Numbered from the stretch's first letter, positions 26,484-36,452 are shown. The stretch: 64,000 nt of DNA from Clostridiales bacterium (GCA_022508305.1 JAFLVM010000001.1:189347-253346); one strand, 5' to 3'. Program-made: numbers and translations. Notes: a model not told the origin generated them from the sequence alone.

Positions 26484-29306
26484 CTAATCGTTCTGATCGG
26501 GGAACAGGTCGTCCAATTCCTCCAAGGTGACAAGCACGCGTACCGCCTTGGAATTGGATTCGCTTGGAGGAGGTGTTTCAACGTACTTGAGCTGTTGCAA
26601 TGAATCCATTATGCGGCCTGCGCGATTGAATCCTATGCCGAGGTTACGCTGGATTGACGCGATAGACGCCTTACCCTGGTTCTTTTCCAACCAGAACCTA
26701 AGCGCCCGCTTGCAATAAGGGTCAAGCTGCGACTCTTTGTCGCCGTCCTTTTCTCTTTCCTGTTCAAGCGCCGCTTCTTCCTCTTGCCTGCGCGAGACGA
26801 AAATTTCGTCGGAAACTTTGTCGTCGTAGTAGACCTCGTTGGTCTCTTTGGAGAACTGAACGAGCGCGCGAATTTCGTCGTTAGATATATACGCGCCCTG
26901 AACACGCTCTAAATCGGGCGAGCCTGGGTTCATAAACAGCATGTCGCCCTTACCAAGCAACTTTTCTGCGCCGCCACCGCCAATAATCGTGTTACTGTCA
27001 AATTGCGATGCAACCTTGAGCGCCATACGGCAAGGAAGGTTTGCTTTTATCGTACCCGTTATCGTCTTGACGTCGGGACGTTGCGTAGCAAGTACGATGT
27101 GTATACCGGCTGCTCTTGACTTCTGCGCAAGACGTTGAAGCTTTGACTCAAAAGCCTGTTTGCTTACCGCCATCAAGTCTGCCAACTCGTCTACGATAAA
27201 CACCAAGTAAGGCAACTTTTGAGTAACGTTGGGATTGATGCGACTGTTGTACTCGGAAATATTACCAACACCATTGGTGCGGAACAGTTGATATCTTGCT
27301 TCCATTTCATTGATCAAGTAATCAAGACCTGCAAGCGCGTCGTTTGTGTTGGTTATCGTTTCGGTTGTAAGCATGTGCGGAATACCGTTGTAGCGTGACA
27401 GCTCGACGAATTTCGGGTCTACCATTACGAAACGCACATATTCGGGACCGTACTTGTACATCATACTGACAATCATACAGTTGAGGCACACGCTCTTACC
27501 CGAGCCGGTAGTTCCTGCAATCAACAGGTGCGGCATATCAGCCAAATCCGCGACTATAACTTTGCCGGTGATTTCCTGACCGATTGCAAATACCAAATTA
27601 CCCTTTGCCTCGTGGAAGGTTTTGGACTCCAGCAGACTACGCAATACGACAGGGGTTTTTACCTTGTTTGCAATTTCGATACCAACTTGATTGGTGCCGT
27701 GTACGGGCGCCTCGATACGAATATCTTCCTGCGCCTCTACGCACGCCTTGATATCGTCGGAATACTGCGCAAACATGCTCATACGCGTTTTTTCGGAAAG
27801 AACGTTGAACATATACCTCGTAACGGAAGGTCCAACGATAATGTTTGCAAGCTCAATTTTGATACCGAACACGGCAAGCTTTCTTATGATAGCGTCTGCC
27901 GCGCGCTGTCTGTCGTCCGACTCGAAGTCGTCCATTATTGTAGCGTCGTTGAGCAGTTCAAAGGGAGGCTTGTTGTATTTCATGTATTTGTGTACGCGCT
28001 CCTGCTCCTTTTTGAGGTCGCCACGCGTCATAAATTCCAATCCTTCCTGAATGACTTTGCCGCCGGAAGTTTCTATTACCGTTTCCTTGGGAATGGCAAC
28101 TATTTCATTCTCGTCCTCTTGCAACGCGGCGGAGGGTTCGTCAACTTCTTCTTCAACCACTTCCTCCTTGAGCGCCGTTGAATAGCTGTCATCCTCTTCA
28201 AACGGGTCGGGTTGTGAAATGGGTTCTTCCTTTGCAGTTACGTTGACTATGTCTATTTCTTTGGTTTTGGCAACAGGCGCAGGCTCTTCCACAATGGGTT
28301 CGACGCTGTTAACTGCGGTTTCTCGCGCAGGCTCAACAGGCGTGGACACCTTCCAGCTGTCGGCGCTCTCTTCCGCCTTGGGTTCAACAGTTTCAGTGTG
28401 GTTGTAGTAGCCTCTCACCACGAATTCGTCGTCCTCCTGCTCCTCCTGCTTGGGAACGCCGCCGAAAAAGCCCTTCGCAGTAGAAGTTGATTGCGAGGCG
28501 CCATTGCCAAACAGGATGTCCTCAGCGCGTGTCTTGTCTACGGTCGGATTGTCAATTTCCGATTGTGGCGCAACCTCAATGGGTTCAATGCTTGGGGACG
28601 TTGACACTTCTTCAGGGTAGGTTTGACCGTCTTTGAACAAAATCTCAAAGGCTCTTTGACGGGTGTCAATGCCATCGTCGGTTTCTATGGAAGGAACTGC
28701 CGCAGTCTCTTCGGAGGGTTCAACGTCACTGCGCTCGCTCTTGCTTTGTAGCGTTAGCTTGCCGGTAAAGTAGGAATAGAAAAAGTCACCGACAAATATT
28801 AGGGACAAAACCATGAGCGCCAAAACAAGTATCAGAGCGCCCCAAATGGTGATGACCGCAGCCAGTCCGTATACTATGCTGCCGAACACCACGCCGCCAA
28901 AGGTAGGAACGCCCATGTTGCCGTCGTAATAGTGATAAATATACTTTGTGTAAGTAGCAAATTCAATGTAGGAAAGGTTGTTCGATTTGAGCAGGTAAAA
29001 GGTTGTACAAATATGTACAAAAAGTATCACTGACACAAAAAGCATTGCAAAGAATGCAACGTACTTTGCGGGTATCTTGATGCTTTTGCCTGCAAGGTAG
29101 AAAGAGCATGCAACGATAACAGCCGCCATTATGCCATAGAATGACATACCGAAGCTGCCCAAAAAGAAATTACCGAACGCAGCAAAGCCCTCGCCCAAAT
29201 ATCTGCCGCAGAAGGCAATGATGATGAGCGCGGTTGCCAAACAAATTCCGACGATGCTTGCAATCTTTTTACCAAACGTAACGTTATTTGACTTCAAATA
29301 CGTCAC
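26484..29306 (-). CDS. DNA translocase FtsK/SpoIIIE
   Basis: Hexameric dsDNA pump for chromosome segregation at division or sporulation septa. The 940-residue protein has four predicted N-terminal membrane segments, an acidic Pro/Glu-rich linker (~190-420), an alpha/beta motor with Walker A GTTGSGKSVCLN and DELADLMA, and a C-terminal winged-helix gamma domain (ASIQRNLGIGFNRAGRIMD) that reads orienting sequences. The strong site GGGAGGTGA precedes the ATG. Whether it serves vegetative division, sporulation or both cannot be told from sequence. Confidence 0.95.
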   Translation of the reverse strand: MTYLKSNNVTFGKKIASIVGICLATALIIIAFCGRYLGEGFAAFGNFFLGSFGMSFYGIMAAVIVACSFYLAGKSIKIPAKYVAFFAMLFVSVILFVHICTTFYLLKSNNLSYIEFATYTKYIYHYYDGNMGVPTFGGVVFGSIVYGLAAVITIWGALILVLALMVLSLIFVGDFFYSYFTGKLTLQSKSERSDVEPSEETAAVPSIETDDGIDTRQRAFEILFKDGQTYPEEVSTSPSIEPIEVAPQSEIDNPTVDKTRAEDILFGNGASQSTSTAKGFFGGVPKQEEQEDDEFVVRGYYNHTETVEPKAEESADSWKVSTPVEPARETAVNSVEPIVEEPAPVAKTKEIDIVNVTAKEEPISQPDPFEEDDSYSTALKEEVVEEEVDEPSAALQEDENEIVAIPKETVIETSGGKVIQEGLEFMTRGDLKKEQERVHKYMKYNKPPFELLNDATIMDDFESDDRQRAADAIIRKLAVFGIKIELANIIVGPSVTRYMFNVLSEKTRMSMFAQYSDDIKACVEAQEDIRIEAPVHGTNQVGIEIANKVKTPVVLRSLLESKTFHEAKGNLVFAIGQEITGKVIVADLADMPHLLIAGTTGSGKSVCLNCMIVSMMYKYGPEYVRFVMVDPKFVELSRYNGIPHMLTTETITNTNDALAGLDYLINEMEARYQLFRTNGVGNISEYNSRINPNVTQKLPYLVFIVDELADLMAVSKQAFESKLQRLAQKSRAAGIHIVLATQRPDVKTITGTIKANLPCRMALKVASQFDSNTIIGGGGAEKLLGKGDMLFMNPGSPDLERVQGAYISNDEIRALVQFSKETNEVYYDDKVSDEIFVSRRQEEEAALEQEREKDGDKESQLDPYCKRALRFWLEKNQGKASIASIQRNLGIGFNRAGRIMDSLQQLKYVETPPPSESNSKAVRVLVTLEELDDLFPDQND

Positions 29307-29370
29307 CTCCCTACTTTTGTCTAAACGTAAGAGGCATTCGCCACAAAACGAGATTTTCTAATTAAATTAT

Positions 29371-29399
29371 ATTATACAATAATATTAAGAAATAATCAA
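29371..29399 (-). promoter_or_regulatory. Promoter of the ftsK-rimO-pgsA-cinA-recA operon
   Basis: Minus strand TTGATT, 17-bp spacer, TATAAT, about 65 nt before the ftsK ATG. Confidence 0.75.
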
Positions 29400-29452
29400 C
29401 AATATCAAAATTAAAGTGTGCGGTTAATTTTTCACTTTTTGGATGTGGCAAA

Positions 29453-29530
29453 AGACAAAAAAAATAATGACCGACTCCGTACGCTAAAAAAGCAACGGGT
29501 AAGCCCGTTACGGGGCGGTCATTATTAAAT
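29453..29530 (-). terminator. Nested double-hairpin terminator after mlpA-like gene
   Basis: On the minus strand an outer 11-bp stem AATAATGACCG / CGGTCATTATT, extended by CCGTA/TACGG, encloses an inner hairpin AACGGG / CCCGTT. Each hairpin is followed by its own T-run (TTTTTT inside, TTTTTTTT outside). The two-step design is unusual for a plain terminator. Confidence 0.7.
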
Positions 29531-29570
29531 GTAAATATATACTTACCGATACAACTTGTCAACAGCTTTA

Positions 29571-30824
29571 TTATATTTTAGAAACGGACTCGTAACCGTC
29601 AACTTTTGGTCCTACGTAGGCGGAAGCGTGCGGTTGTACGAAAATCTTACGCGCAACGGTGTTAATATCTTCTGCTGTTACCGCTTTGTACTTGTCAACG
29701 TCCTTGTTAGCGTCGAAAAGCTCGTTGAGTTTAAGCATTGACCTGCCGTAAAGGCGCATAAGGGTCATGTTGCTTTCGGCGTTCATATACAACGCATTGA
29801 CCGCCTGCATGCGCGCTCGGTTAAGCTCTCTTTCCGTTATACCGTCGTTTAGCAGCTTGTCAATTTCCGTTTTGACGAGGTTGCACACTTTGACGTTGTT
29901 TTCCGGACTCAAACCGACGTAAATTTCAAAGGTACCGCACTTAGAATAGTAGGATGGGTAGGCGTAAACGGAATACGCCAAACCGTTTTGCTCGCGAATA
30001 ACCTGATTGAGCCTACTGGACAGTCCGCCGCCGAGAATAGACGCTAACATGCTGTTTGCATAGCGTTCGGCGGAATTTAGCGCAAAACCGCCCCAAGCGA
30101 GTTGCAAATGCGATTGCTCTATCGGCTTGAAGGTATACAAAAATTTGGACTTGTAGCTTACCTCGGGTTCTGCCCCGTCCAACAATCCGCTCTTGTCGCA
30201 ATGTTGCTCAAAGTAGTTCTCTACAAGCTTGTCCAACGAGTCGAAATCGAATTTTCCGCACACCGCAACCACAGTGGACGTCGGAACGTAGTGTTTTTTC
30301 TTGAAATCTAAGATACTATGTCTGTCAGAGTATTTTATATTTTCTATACTTCCGAGAATCGTTTGCCCTAAAGGCTGCTTGTAGAACAGCGCTTTGGAAA
30401 TCAAATCCTGACTGACGTCGTCGGGCGTGTCTTCGCACATTTTGATTTCCTCTATCACTACGCCCTTTTCGCGTTCAAGTTCGTCCTCGGGAATTGCCGC
30501 GTTGAAATACATGTCTGACAGCACGTCCATACACTTTTCCAAGTCGTCTGCCGAACTTTTGGTATAAAAGCAGGTGCTGTCCTTGGAGGTGTAGGCGTTG
30601 ATATTGGCGCCTATGTCGTCAATTTCTTCGGAAATTTGCAGGCAAGTGCGCTTATCCGTACCCTTAAACACAAGGTGCTCTATAAAATGCGAATACCCGT
30701 TGGTAGCCGCGTCCTCTTTGACGCAACCGACGTTGACAAAAACACCGAGTGAGACGGTGTAGAAGTTGTCCATTTGTTTCGCCACAAGCTTCAGTCCGCT
30801 TGGGTATTGTTTGTAGAAGTCCAT
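29571..30824 (-). CDS. M16 family zinc peptidase, MlpA/YmxG-like
   Basis: Processing-protease-like metalloenzyme of 417 residues. The inverted zinc motif HxxEH is present as HFIEHLVFKGT near residue 46, with the downstream glutamate region EREKGVVIEEI. The second half is the inactive-type M16 repeat. In Bacillus the order rpsO-pnpA-ylxY-mlpA is the same. The start (AGGAG upstream) lies 34 nt inside the end of the ylxY-like gene. A near-match to the PadR-type operator lies inside it at 30313-30333. Confidence 0.9.
   Translation of the reverse strand: MDFYKQYPSGLKLVAKQMDNFYTVSLGVFVNVGCVKEDAATNGYSHFIEHLVFKGTDKRTCLQISEEIDDIGANINAYTSKDSTCFYTKSSADDLEKCMDVLSDMYFNAAIPEDELEREKGVVIEEIKMCEDTPDDVSQDLISKALFYKQPLGQTILGSIENIKYSDRHSILDFKKKHYVPTSTVVAVCGKFDFDSLDKLVENYFEQHCDKSGLLDGAEPEVSYKSKFLYTFKPIEQSHLQLAWGGFALNSAERYANSMLASILGGGLSSRLNQVIREQNGLAYSVYAYPSYYSKCGTFEIYVGLSPENNVKVCNLVKTEIDKLLNDGITERELNRARMQAVNALYMNAESNMTLMRLYGRSMLKLNELFDANKDVDKYKAVTAEDINTVARKIFVQPHASAYVGPKVDGYESVSKI
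30313..30333. promoter_or_regulatory. PadR-type operator-like sequence inside the M16 gene
   Basis: ATACTAT-GTCTGTC-AGAGTAT: same spacing as the perfect sites, one mismatch. It is inside a coding region, so it may be chance. Confidence 0.2.
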
Positions 30825-31528
30825 ATTTCTCCTATGTTTGTACTTACGGGTACAATGCTGAACCCCTTGTCAAGATAATACTTGACTATTTTGTCCAGCG
30901 CGTCACGGGTGTGCGCCGTAGGGTGCATGAGTATCAACTCGCCGCTACTCGTGTCCTTCGTCGCCCTCGTGTACACAAGGTTGCTGTCCTTGTCTCGCCA
31001 GTCAATTGTATCGCGCGACCACATTATCGTTTTGTAGCCGTTTTCACGCGCGGCAGTGAGAGTATCAATACCGAAATCGCCACCTGGGGGCGCAAAAAGC
31101 GTCATATTTTTGCCGGTGTATTCAAAGACAAGCTTGCCACAACTCACAATTTCCTTGACGTTGTCGGCGTAGGACAGCTTGCTGTGCTCCTTGTGAAAGT
31201 AGCCGTGATTGCCTATTTCATGCCCGAAGGAAACGATTTTTTGCAACACGTCGGGATATTGCGCTACCCAAGTTCCGCCAACGAAAAACGTAGTCGTAAC
31301 TCCGTACTTGTCAAATATTGCCAACATATCGTCGATATATTCCGTGCCCCAATAAACGTTTACCATCAAAGACACTTGGCTTGCGCCGACTCCGCGGTAA
31401 ATCGGGGCGTTGTCGTTGCTCTTAAACACGTTTGTCGTTGCGCCTACGAATCCTATGGACGCTACGGCAAGCACCAACACCACCAACACGACGTTTGCAA
31501 TGATATGCGTAAACACTTTTCTTTCCAT
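30791..31528 (-). CDS. YlxY-like polysaccharide deacetylase family protein
   Basis: Membrane-anchored NodB-fold protein of 245 residues. One N-terminal membrane segment is followed by the deacetylase domain (TTFFVGGTWVAQ, GHEIGNHGYFHKEH, APPGGDFG, MWSRDTIDW). Motif 1, usually TFDDG, is VNVYWGTEY, as I recall for the YlxY subgroup, so enzymatic activity is uncertain. I chose the ATG at 31528 (MERKVFTH) with AGGTGA upstream; a longer frame upstream has no support. Lies between pnp and the M16 gene as in Bacillus. Confidence 0.85.
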   Translation of the reverse strand: MERKVFTHIIANVVLVVLVLAVASIGFVGATTNVFKSNDNAPIYRGVGASQVSLMVNVYWGTEYIDDMLAIFDKYGVTTTFFVGGTWVAQYPDVLQKIVSFGHEIGNHGYFHKEHSKLSYADNVKEIVSCGKLVFEYTGKNMTLFAPPGGDFGIDTLTAARENGYKTIMWSRDTIDWRDKDSNLVYTRATKDTSSGELILMHPTAHTRDALDKIVKYYLDKGFSIVPVSTNIGEIWTSTNNTQAD

Positions 31529-31604
31529 AATTTCACCTAAAGATAACGGTATCGTTTGTTCTATTATATTAAGTGAAAGTACGAAAATTGCTCTTCTTTT
31601 ACTG

Positions 31605-31644
31605 CCACAAAACACCCTAACTACCAACGGCAGCGCAGGGTGTT
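31605..31644 (-). terminator. Possible terminator after pnp
   Basis: Minus strand AACACCCT / AGGGTGTT with an 18-nt loop followed by a short T-run. A TATAAT-like -10 for the next gene follows within 50 nt. Confidence 0.5.
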
Positions 31645-31721
31645 CTGTAAAGTAAGTTTTATTGTGGTAGATAGCGTTTACTCTTTGCTTTCAATTTTTC
31701 AATTGAAAACAATTTGTATTA

Positions 31722-33854
31722 TTACAGCTTCTTAACAAGCTTAAGGTCAATTCTGCCCTTGTCGTCAATCTTGATTACCTTGACAACTACCGTGTCATCA
31801 ATGTTGACAACGTCGGTTACCTTTTCAACGCGCTCTTTGGCAAGCTTGGAAATGTGAATCATTCCGTCCTTGCCGGGAGCAAGCTCTACGAATGCGCCGA
31901 AGTCAAGTATGCGAACAACCTTGCCTGTAAACTCTTCGCCCACTTCGGGATCCTTGGCAATGGCAAGAATCAATTTCTTAGCCTTGTCGGACATTTCCTG
32001 ATCGGCTGTTGCGATAAACACTGTACCGTCGTCAGTAATATCAATCTTAACGCCTGTTTCGTCGATAATTTTGTTGATAACCTTTCCACCGCTACCGATA
32101 ACCTCGCGAATCTTGTCGGGATCAATGCTGAAGGAAATAATCTTGGGAGCGTACTTGGACAGTTCTTCTCTCGGAGCGGGCAGCACCTTGAGCATTTGGT
32201 CGAGAATAAACAGTCTGCCTTGACGCGCCTGTTCGAGGGCAGTACGCAAGATGTTTTCGTCAATGCCCTTAATCTTGATGTCCATTTGAATTGCCGTGAT
32301 ACCTTGCGCTGTACCTGCAACCTTGAAGTCCATGTCGCCCAGGAAGTCCTCAAGACCTTGAATATCGGACAAAATCGCAACCTTGCTGCCGTCTTCCGAC
32401 TTCATAAGCCCCATTGCAATACCTGCAACGGGCGCCTTGATGGGTACGCCTGCATCCATCAATGCAAGGGTTGAACCGCAAATACTTGCCTGAGAGGTGC
32501 TACCGTTACTGCTTACAACCTCGGATACCGTACGGATTGCGTAGGGGAAGTCCGCCTCAGAAGGAATAACGGGTTCCAAAGCGCGTTCTGCAAGTGCTCC
32601 GTGACCGATTTCACGTCTGCCGGGGCTGCGCAGGGGCTTTGCTTCGCCTGTAGAGTAGCCGGGCATATTGTAGTGATGCATGTAACGCTTGAAGGTGTCG
32701 CTGTCGTCAAGGTTTTCAAGCTTTTGTACTTCGGAAATTGTGCCGAGCGTTGCCGTCGTGATAACCTGCGTCATACCGCGCGTGAACACACCGCTACCGT
32801 GAACTCTGGGCAAAATACCCGCTTCGCACCAAATGGGGCGAATTTCGGTGAGTGTTCTGCCGTCGGGGCGAATACCCTCGTTCAAAATTCTTGCGCGTAC
32901 CTTTTCCTTGGTCATCTTGTACAGAATGTCGCCAACGGAATCAAGTACTTCAGGGTTCGTCTTTTCAAAATGTTCTCTGACCTTAGCCTCGACCGCGTCT
33001 TGATTTGCCTGACGTTCGTGTCTGTCAAAGGTTTTAAGCGCCTCGGTCAGCATCTCGTCTGCGTAGGGACGAACGAGCGCCTCGTGTTCTGCGGGAGGCA
33101 AGTAAAGCGTAACTTCAGCCTTGGGTTTGCCCACTTCTTCGCGTATAAACTCGATAAATTCGCACTGTTCCTTGATGGCCTCATGACCGAACAGAATTGC
33201 GTCCAACATTTCCTTTTCGGAAATTTCGTTTGCGCCTGCCTCAACCATCATGATGGCGTCCTTGGTTCCTGCCAAGTTGAGGTTAAGTCTGCTACGCTCG
33301 CGTTGCTCGGCGTTGGGGTTGATGATATACTCGCCGTCAACGTAACCGACCACTACGCTACCCGTAGGACCTGCAAAAGGTATGTCGGAAATTGTGAGCG
33401 CAATCGAGCTACCCATCATTGCGTACACTTCCGGTTGAATGTCAGGCTCAACTGACATTGCCGTTGCAATTACAGACACGTCGTTCAAAAATCCCTTGGG
33501 GAACAACGGACGGATAGGTCTGTCAATAAGGCGAGAAGTCAAGATTGCCTTGTCGCTTGCTCTACCTTCTCTTTTCTTAAATCCGCCGGGAATTTTGCCA
33601 ACGGAATACATTTTTTCTTCAAAGTCTACTCCCAAGGGGAAGAAGTCAATGCCGTCGCGAGGCTTTGCAGCGAGCGTAACGTTGGTCATTACGACTGTTT
33701 CTCCACAGGATACCATTACGGAGCCGTTGGACTGTTCGGCATACTTGCCTACCTCAACCTGAACGGTTCTGCCACCGATTTCCGTTTCGAAGATATGGTA
33801 AGTTCTGTTACCTATTTTTCCTTCGATTTTCTTGAATTTTTTGTTGCTTTTCAT
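31722..33854 (-). CDS. pnp: Polyribonucleotide nucleotidyltransferase (PNPase)
   Basis: Phosphorolytic 3'-5' exoribonuclease. The 710-residue protein has two RNase PH domains (SVMVSCGETVVMTNV, RLIDRPIRPLFPKGF; EIRPIWCEAG, GHGALAERALEPVIP), a linker, a KH domain (IREVIGSGGKVINKI) and an S1 domain (GKVVRILDFGAFVEL). GGAG precedes the ATG. The leader upstream has hairpin-forming sequence near 33920-33960, common for pnp. Same order as Bacillus (rpsO-pnpA). Confidence 0.97.
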   Translation of the reverse strand: MKSNKKFKKIEGKIGNRTYHIFETEIGGRTVQVEVGKYAEQSNGSVMVSCGETVVMTNVTLAAKPRDGIDFFPLGVDFEEKMYSVGKIPGGFKKREGRASDKAILTSRLIDRPIRPLFPKGFLNDVSVIATAMSVEPDIQPEVYAMMGSSIALTISDIPFAGPTGSVVVGYVDGEYIINPNAEQRERSRLNLNLAGTKDAIMMVEAGANEISEKEMLDAILFGHEAIKEQCEFIEFIREEVGKPKAEVTLYLPPAEHEALVRPYADEMLTEALKTFDRHERQANQDAVEAKVREHFEKTNPEVLDSVGDILYKMTKEKVRARILNEGIRPDGRTLTEIRPIWCEAGILPRVHGSGVFTRGMTQVITTATLGTISEVQKLENLDDSDTFKRYMHHYNMPGYSTGEAKPLRSPGRREIGHGALAERALEPVIPSEADFPYAIRTVSEVVSSNGSTSQASICGSTLALMDAGVPIKAPVAGIAMGLMKSEDGSKVAILSDIQGLEDFLGDMDFKVAGTAQGITAIQMDIKIKGIDENILRTALEQARQGRLFILDQMLKVLPAPREELSKYAPKIISFSIDPDKIREVIGSGGKVINKIIDETGVKIDITDDGTVFIATADQEMSDKAKKLILAIAKDPEVGEEFTGKVVRILDFGAFVELAPGKDGMIHISKLAKERVEKVTDVVNIDDTVVVKVIKIDDKGRIDLKLVKKL

Positions 33855-34010
33855 TTCTTTCTCCTTACTCTATATTTCCCACGAAAAAGCTTTCTTACAC
33901 GCGTTACAGCCACACGGAAAGTCTGACGAAACCTAAAAACTGCGTAGTTTCGACAATTTGAGTGCAGCTAACTAACCGAGTAAGCGCCTTTTCCGTTAAA
34001 GACAACTTAA

Positions 34011-34059
34011 AAAAGGAAAAAAGGAGAATGGGCTCAGATTTTTAGCCTCTTCTCCTTTT
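34011..34059 (-). terminator. Terminator after rpsO
   Basis: Minus strand AAAAGGAGAA / TTCTCCTTTT with an inner GGCT/AGCC pairing and a trailing T-rich run. Read-through to pnp is possible. Confidence 0.75.
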
Positions 34060-34065
34060 CTGACT

Positions 34066-34320
34066 TTATTTTCTAAGTCCCAAATCAGCAATGATTTTGC
34101 GGTATTTTTCAATATCCGTTTGCTTGAGGTAGTCCAATAGCCCCTTTCTGCGACCGACCATTTGCAAAAGTCCGCGTCTTGAGTGATGGTCCTTTTGGTG
34201 AGTCCTCAAGTGCTCAGTGAGGTGATTGATACGCTCGGTGAGCAATGCGATTTGAACTTCGGGAGAGCCTGTGTCTCCTTCCTTTCTGCCAAACTTGGCA
34301 ATGATTTCTTGCTTTGTCAT
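34066..34320 (-). CDS. rpsO: 30S ribosomal protein S15
   Basis: Small-subunit protein that binds 16S rRNA early in assembly. The 84-residue protein shows [17 protein letters not shown] and [22 protein letters not shown], the S15 signature. It is a few residues shorter than the usual 88-89, mainly at the N terminus. AAGGAG precedes the ATG. The 90-nt leader contains pairing sequence (CGAAG/CTTCG) that could serve autoregulation, known for S15 in other bacteria. Confidence 0.97.
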   Translation of the reverse strand: MTKQEIIAKFGRKEGDTGSPEVQIALLTERINHLTEHLRTHQKDHHSRRGLLQMVGRRKGLLDYLKQTDIEKYRKIIADLGLRK

Positions 34321-34410
34321 GATTTTTTCTCCTTGTTTTATATTTGCCGTAAACTACGAAGCAGTCGGAGTGTCTGTCTTCGGAGAATCGGTATTTAACT
34401 TGTAAAAATT

Positions 34411-36447
34411 TTACTCTTCTTCGTCGCTTTTTTCGACCTTATCCTCGTCAACGGGGGCAGGTACTACTGCGGGACGCTCCAACAGCGCCTTGCGAGAAAG
34501 GGTTATACGCTTGTTTGCGCCGTCAAATTCAAGTACTTGCACTTCGATTTCGTCGCCAACTTTCAATGCGTGGTTAATGTCGTCCAGCCATTCCCAAGAA
34601 ACGTTGCTAACGTGAAGCAAACCGTCGATGTGATTATCCAACTCAATGAACGCGCCGAAGGGTAGAATGCGAGCAACCTTGCCCACTACCGTTGCGCCAA
34701 CGGGGAACTTCTCTGCTGCAACTTCCCAAGGTTGAGGTTGAAGTTGCTTGAGACCAAGAGACACCCTGTTCTTTTCTCTGTCAAGTCCAAGTACTACGAA
34801 TTCGTAGGTTTTGCCAATTTCCAGTACGTCAGCGGGAGATGCAATGCGTTCCCAGCTAAGATCGGAGGTATGAGCCAGACAGTCGAAACCGCGTACGTCT
34901 ACGAATGCGCCAAAGGGAGCAAAACGCAAAACTTTACCTTCAACGATTTCGCCTTCGTCGATGTTGTTCCAAAATTCGTCTTCCTTTGCTTTCTTTTCAG
35001 CGAGCAGAATTTGCTTTTGACTTGCAAAGATAACGCGCTTGTGGTCGTCCACCTTGTCTTCGCCGCTTACTACGAGTCTGAGCGTCTTGCCTACGTAATC
35101 GTTCAAATTCTTTACGTAGCCAATTCTGATTTGAGAAGCATGGACGATAACCGTGTAGCTACCGAGTTTACCCGTCAGGCATTCCTTACCGACGCGTGTC
35201 ATTACGCACTGGAACTCTTCGCCCTTCTTGATGCCTTCTACCAAAGCGTCGTCCTTGTATCTTTCGTCGATAACCTTCTTGGACAGGGTGATACCCTTGT
35301 CTACGGAAATTACCGCGCACTCCAAAGTCGAATCGGAGTTCAAAGTGTTCTTAACCGATTGATAGTCGCCGTCCAGCGCAAGTTCTTCGTTGGGAACAAA
35401 ACCTTCCTTTTTGGAACTGGGAATGCTTACGTACACTCCATCGTCGCTGACAAGTACGACACGGCATCTAACCTTTTGACCGAGCTTGTAACGGTGACCT
35501 TCCTTCATTTCGGAAACAGCCTTTGCAAGCAACGCTTCGTCTTTGTCCATAACCTTCTCTTCCGTCGCTACCTCAGCGGAAGTAATCTCGACAGTTTCGT
35601 CGGATACTACCGTTTCAACAACGGTATCTTTTGCATTTTCACTCATTGTTTCTAAAACCCCCTTAATCAACTCTGTCGGAGTTGATGCGCCTGAAATGAT
35701 ACAGACATTTTTACAATTTGATAAGTCAATATCTGTCAAAACACCATCTGTCAAAAGTGTTTTGCAGTTTTGCGAGGCGATTCCGTGCAATCTTTTAGTA
35801 TTAGAGCTGTTCGCGTCGCCCACCACAACCGCCAAGTCGCATTTGGCGGACAGCATTTGGGCATAATATTGTCTTTGAGTAGTAGTATAACAAATTGTAT
35901 TGAATATTTCAAGCGTTTTGACGCCATCTGAGCAAATATTTTGCAAACTTTTTTCAAAAAAACGCGTGTCAAACGTAGTTTGGAACATAACCAAAACTTT
36001 TTCTACACCGTCAAGCTGCAATTTGCCTTTACCGTCAAAAACAATCGCAGAGTTGTCGCACCAACCGTTTATTCCCACTATTTCGGGATGCGTAGCGTCG
36101 CCGACAAGCACTATTTGGTAGCCGTCCGCGTGATACTTCATCGCCTTTTGCTGAATTGCCCGCACCGACGGACAGGTTGCGTCCACAACTTTTATATTGC
36201 GTCTTTTCGCCTCGTCGTATACAGATTTCGGGGCCCCATGCGCGCGAATAATCAGCGTGGCGCCGTCGGGAACCTCATCTACGCGTTCTACGGTGACAAT
36301 CCCCTTTTTAGCAAGAGCTTCAGCTACGCTTTTGTTGTGCACCAACTGCCCCAAGCAGTACGCACCGCCGCCTACAGCCATTGCCTTGTCAATTGCCGAC
36401 GACACGCCGTTACAAAAGCCAACTTCCTTGGGTAACCAAATTTTCAC
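34411..36447 (-). CDS. ispH: IspH (HMB-PP reductase) fused to ribosomal S1-type domains
   Basis: The 678-residue fusion begins with 4-hydroxy-3-methylbut-2-enyl diphosphate reductase (residues ~1-285), the last enzyme of the MEP isoprenoid pathway. Its three Fe-S cysteines are visible (GFCNGVSSA, DATCPSV, NTICYTT) with GASTPTELIKGV. After an acidic linker come about four S1 domains (for example KVLRFAPFGAFVDV and KVARILPFGAFIELD), a form reported in Clostridia. The S1 part may bind mRNA or ribosomes in place of a separate RpsA. Follows plsC after 5 nt. Confidence 0.95.
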   Translation of the reverse strand: MKIWLPKEVGFCNGVSSAIDKAMAVGGGAYCLGQLVHNKSVAEALAKKGIVTVERVDEVPDGATLIIRAHGAPKSVYDEAKRRNIKVVDATCPSVRAIQQKAMKYHADGYQIVLVGDATHPEIVGINGWCDNSAIVFDGKGKLQLDGVEKVLVMFQTTFDTRFFEKSLQNICSDGVKTLEIFNTICYTTTQRQYYAQMLSAKCDLAVVVGDANSSNTKRLHGIASQNCKTLLTDGVLTDIDLSNCKNVCIISGASTPTELIKGVLETMSENAKDTVVETVVSDETVEITSAEVATEEKVMDKDEALLAKAVSEMKEGHRYKLGQKVRCRVVLVSDDGVYVSIPSSKKEGFVPNEELALDGDYQSVKNTLNSDSTLECAVISVDKGITLSKKVIDERYKDDALVEGIKKGEEFQCVMTRVGKECLTGKLGSYTVIVHASQIRIGYVKNLNDYVGKTLRLVVSGEDKVDDHKRVIFASQKQILLAEKKAKEDEFWNNIDEGEIVEGKVLRFAPFGAFVDVRGFDCLAHTSDLSWERIASPADVLEIGKTYEFVVLGLDREKNRVSLGLKQLQPQPWEVAAEKFPVGATVVGKVARILPFGAFIELDNHIDGLLHVSNVSWEWLDDINHALKVGDEIEVQVLEFDGANKRITLSRKALLERPAVVPAPVDEDKVEKSDEEE

Positions 36448-36452
36448 TACTT

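Noticed and set aside
36228-36245. GGCCCCATGCGCG in ispH as a repeat copy
   Set aside because: The conserved TGTC part and both flanks are missing.
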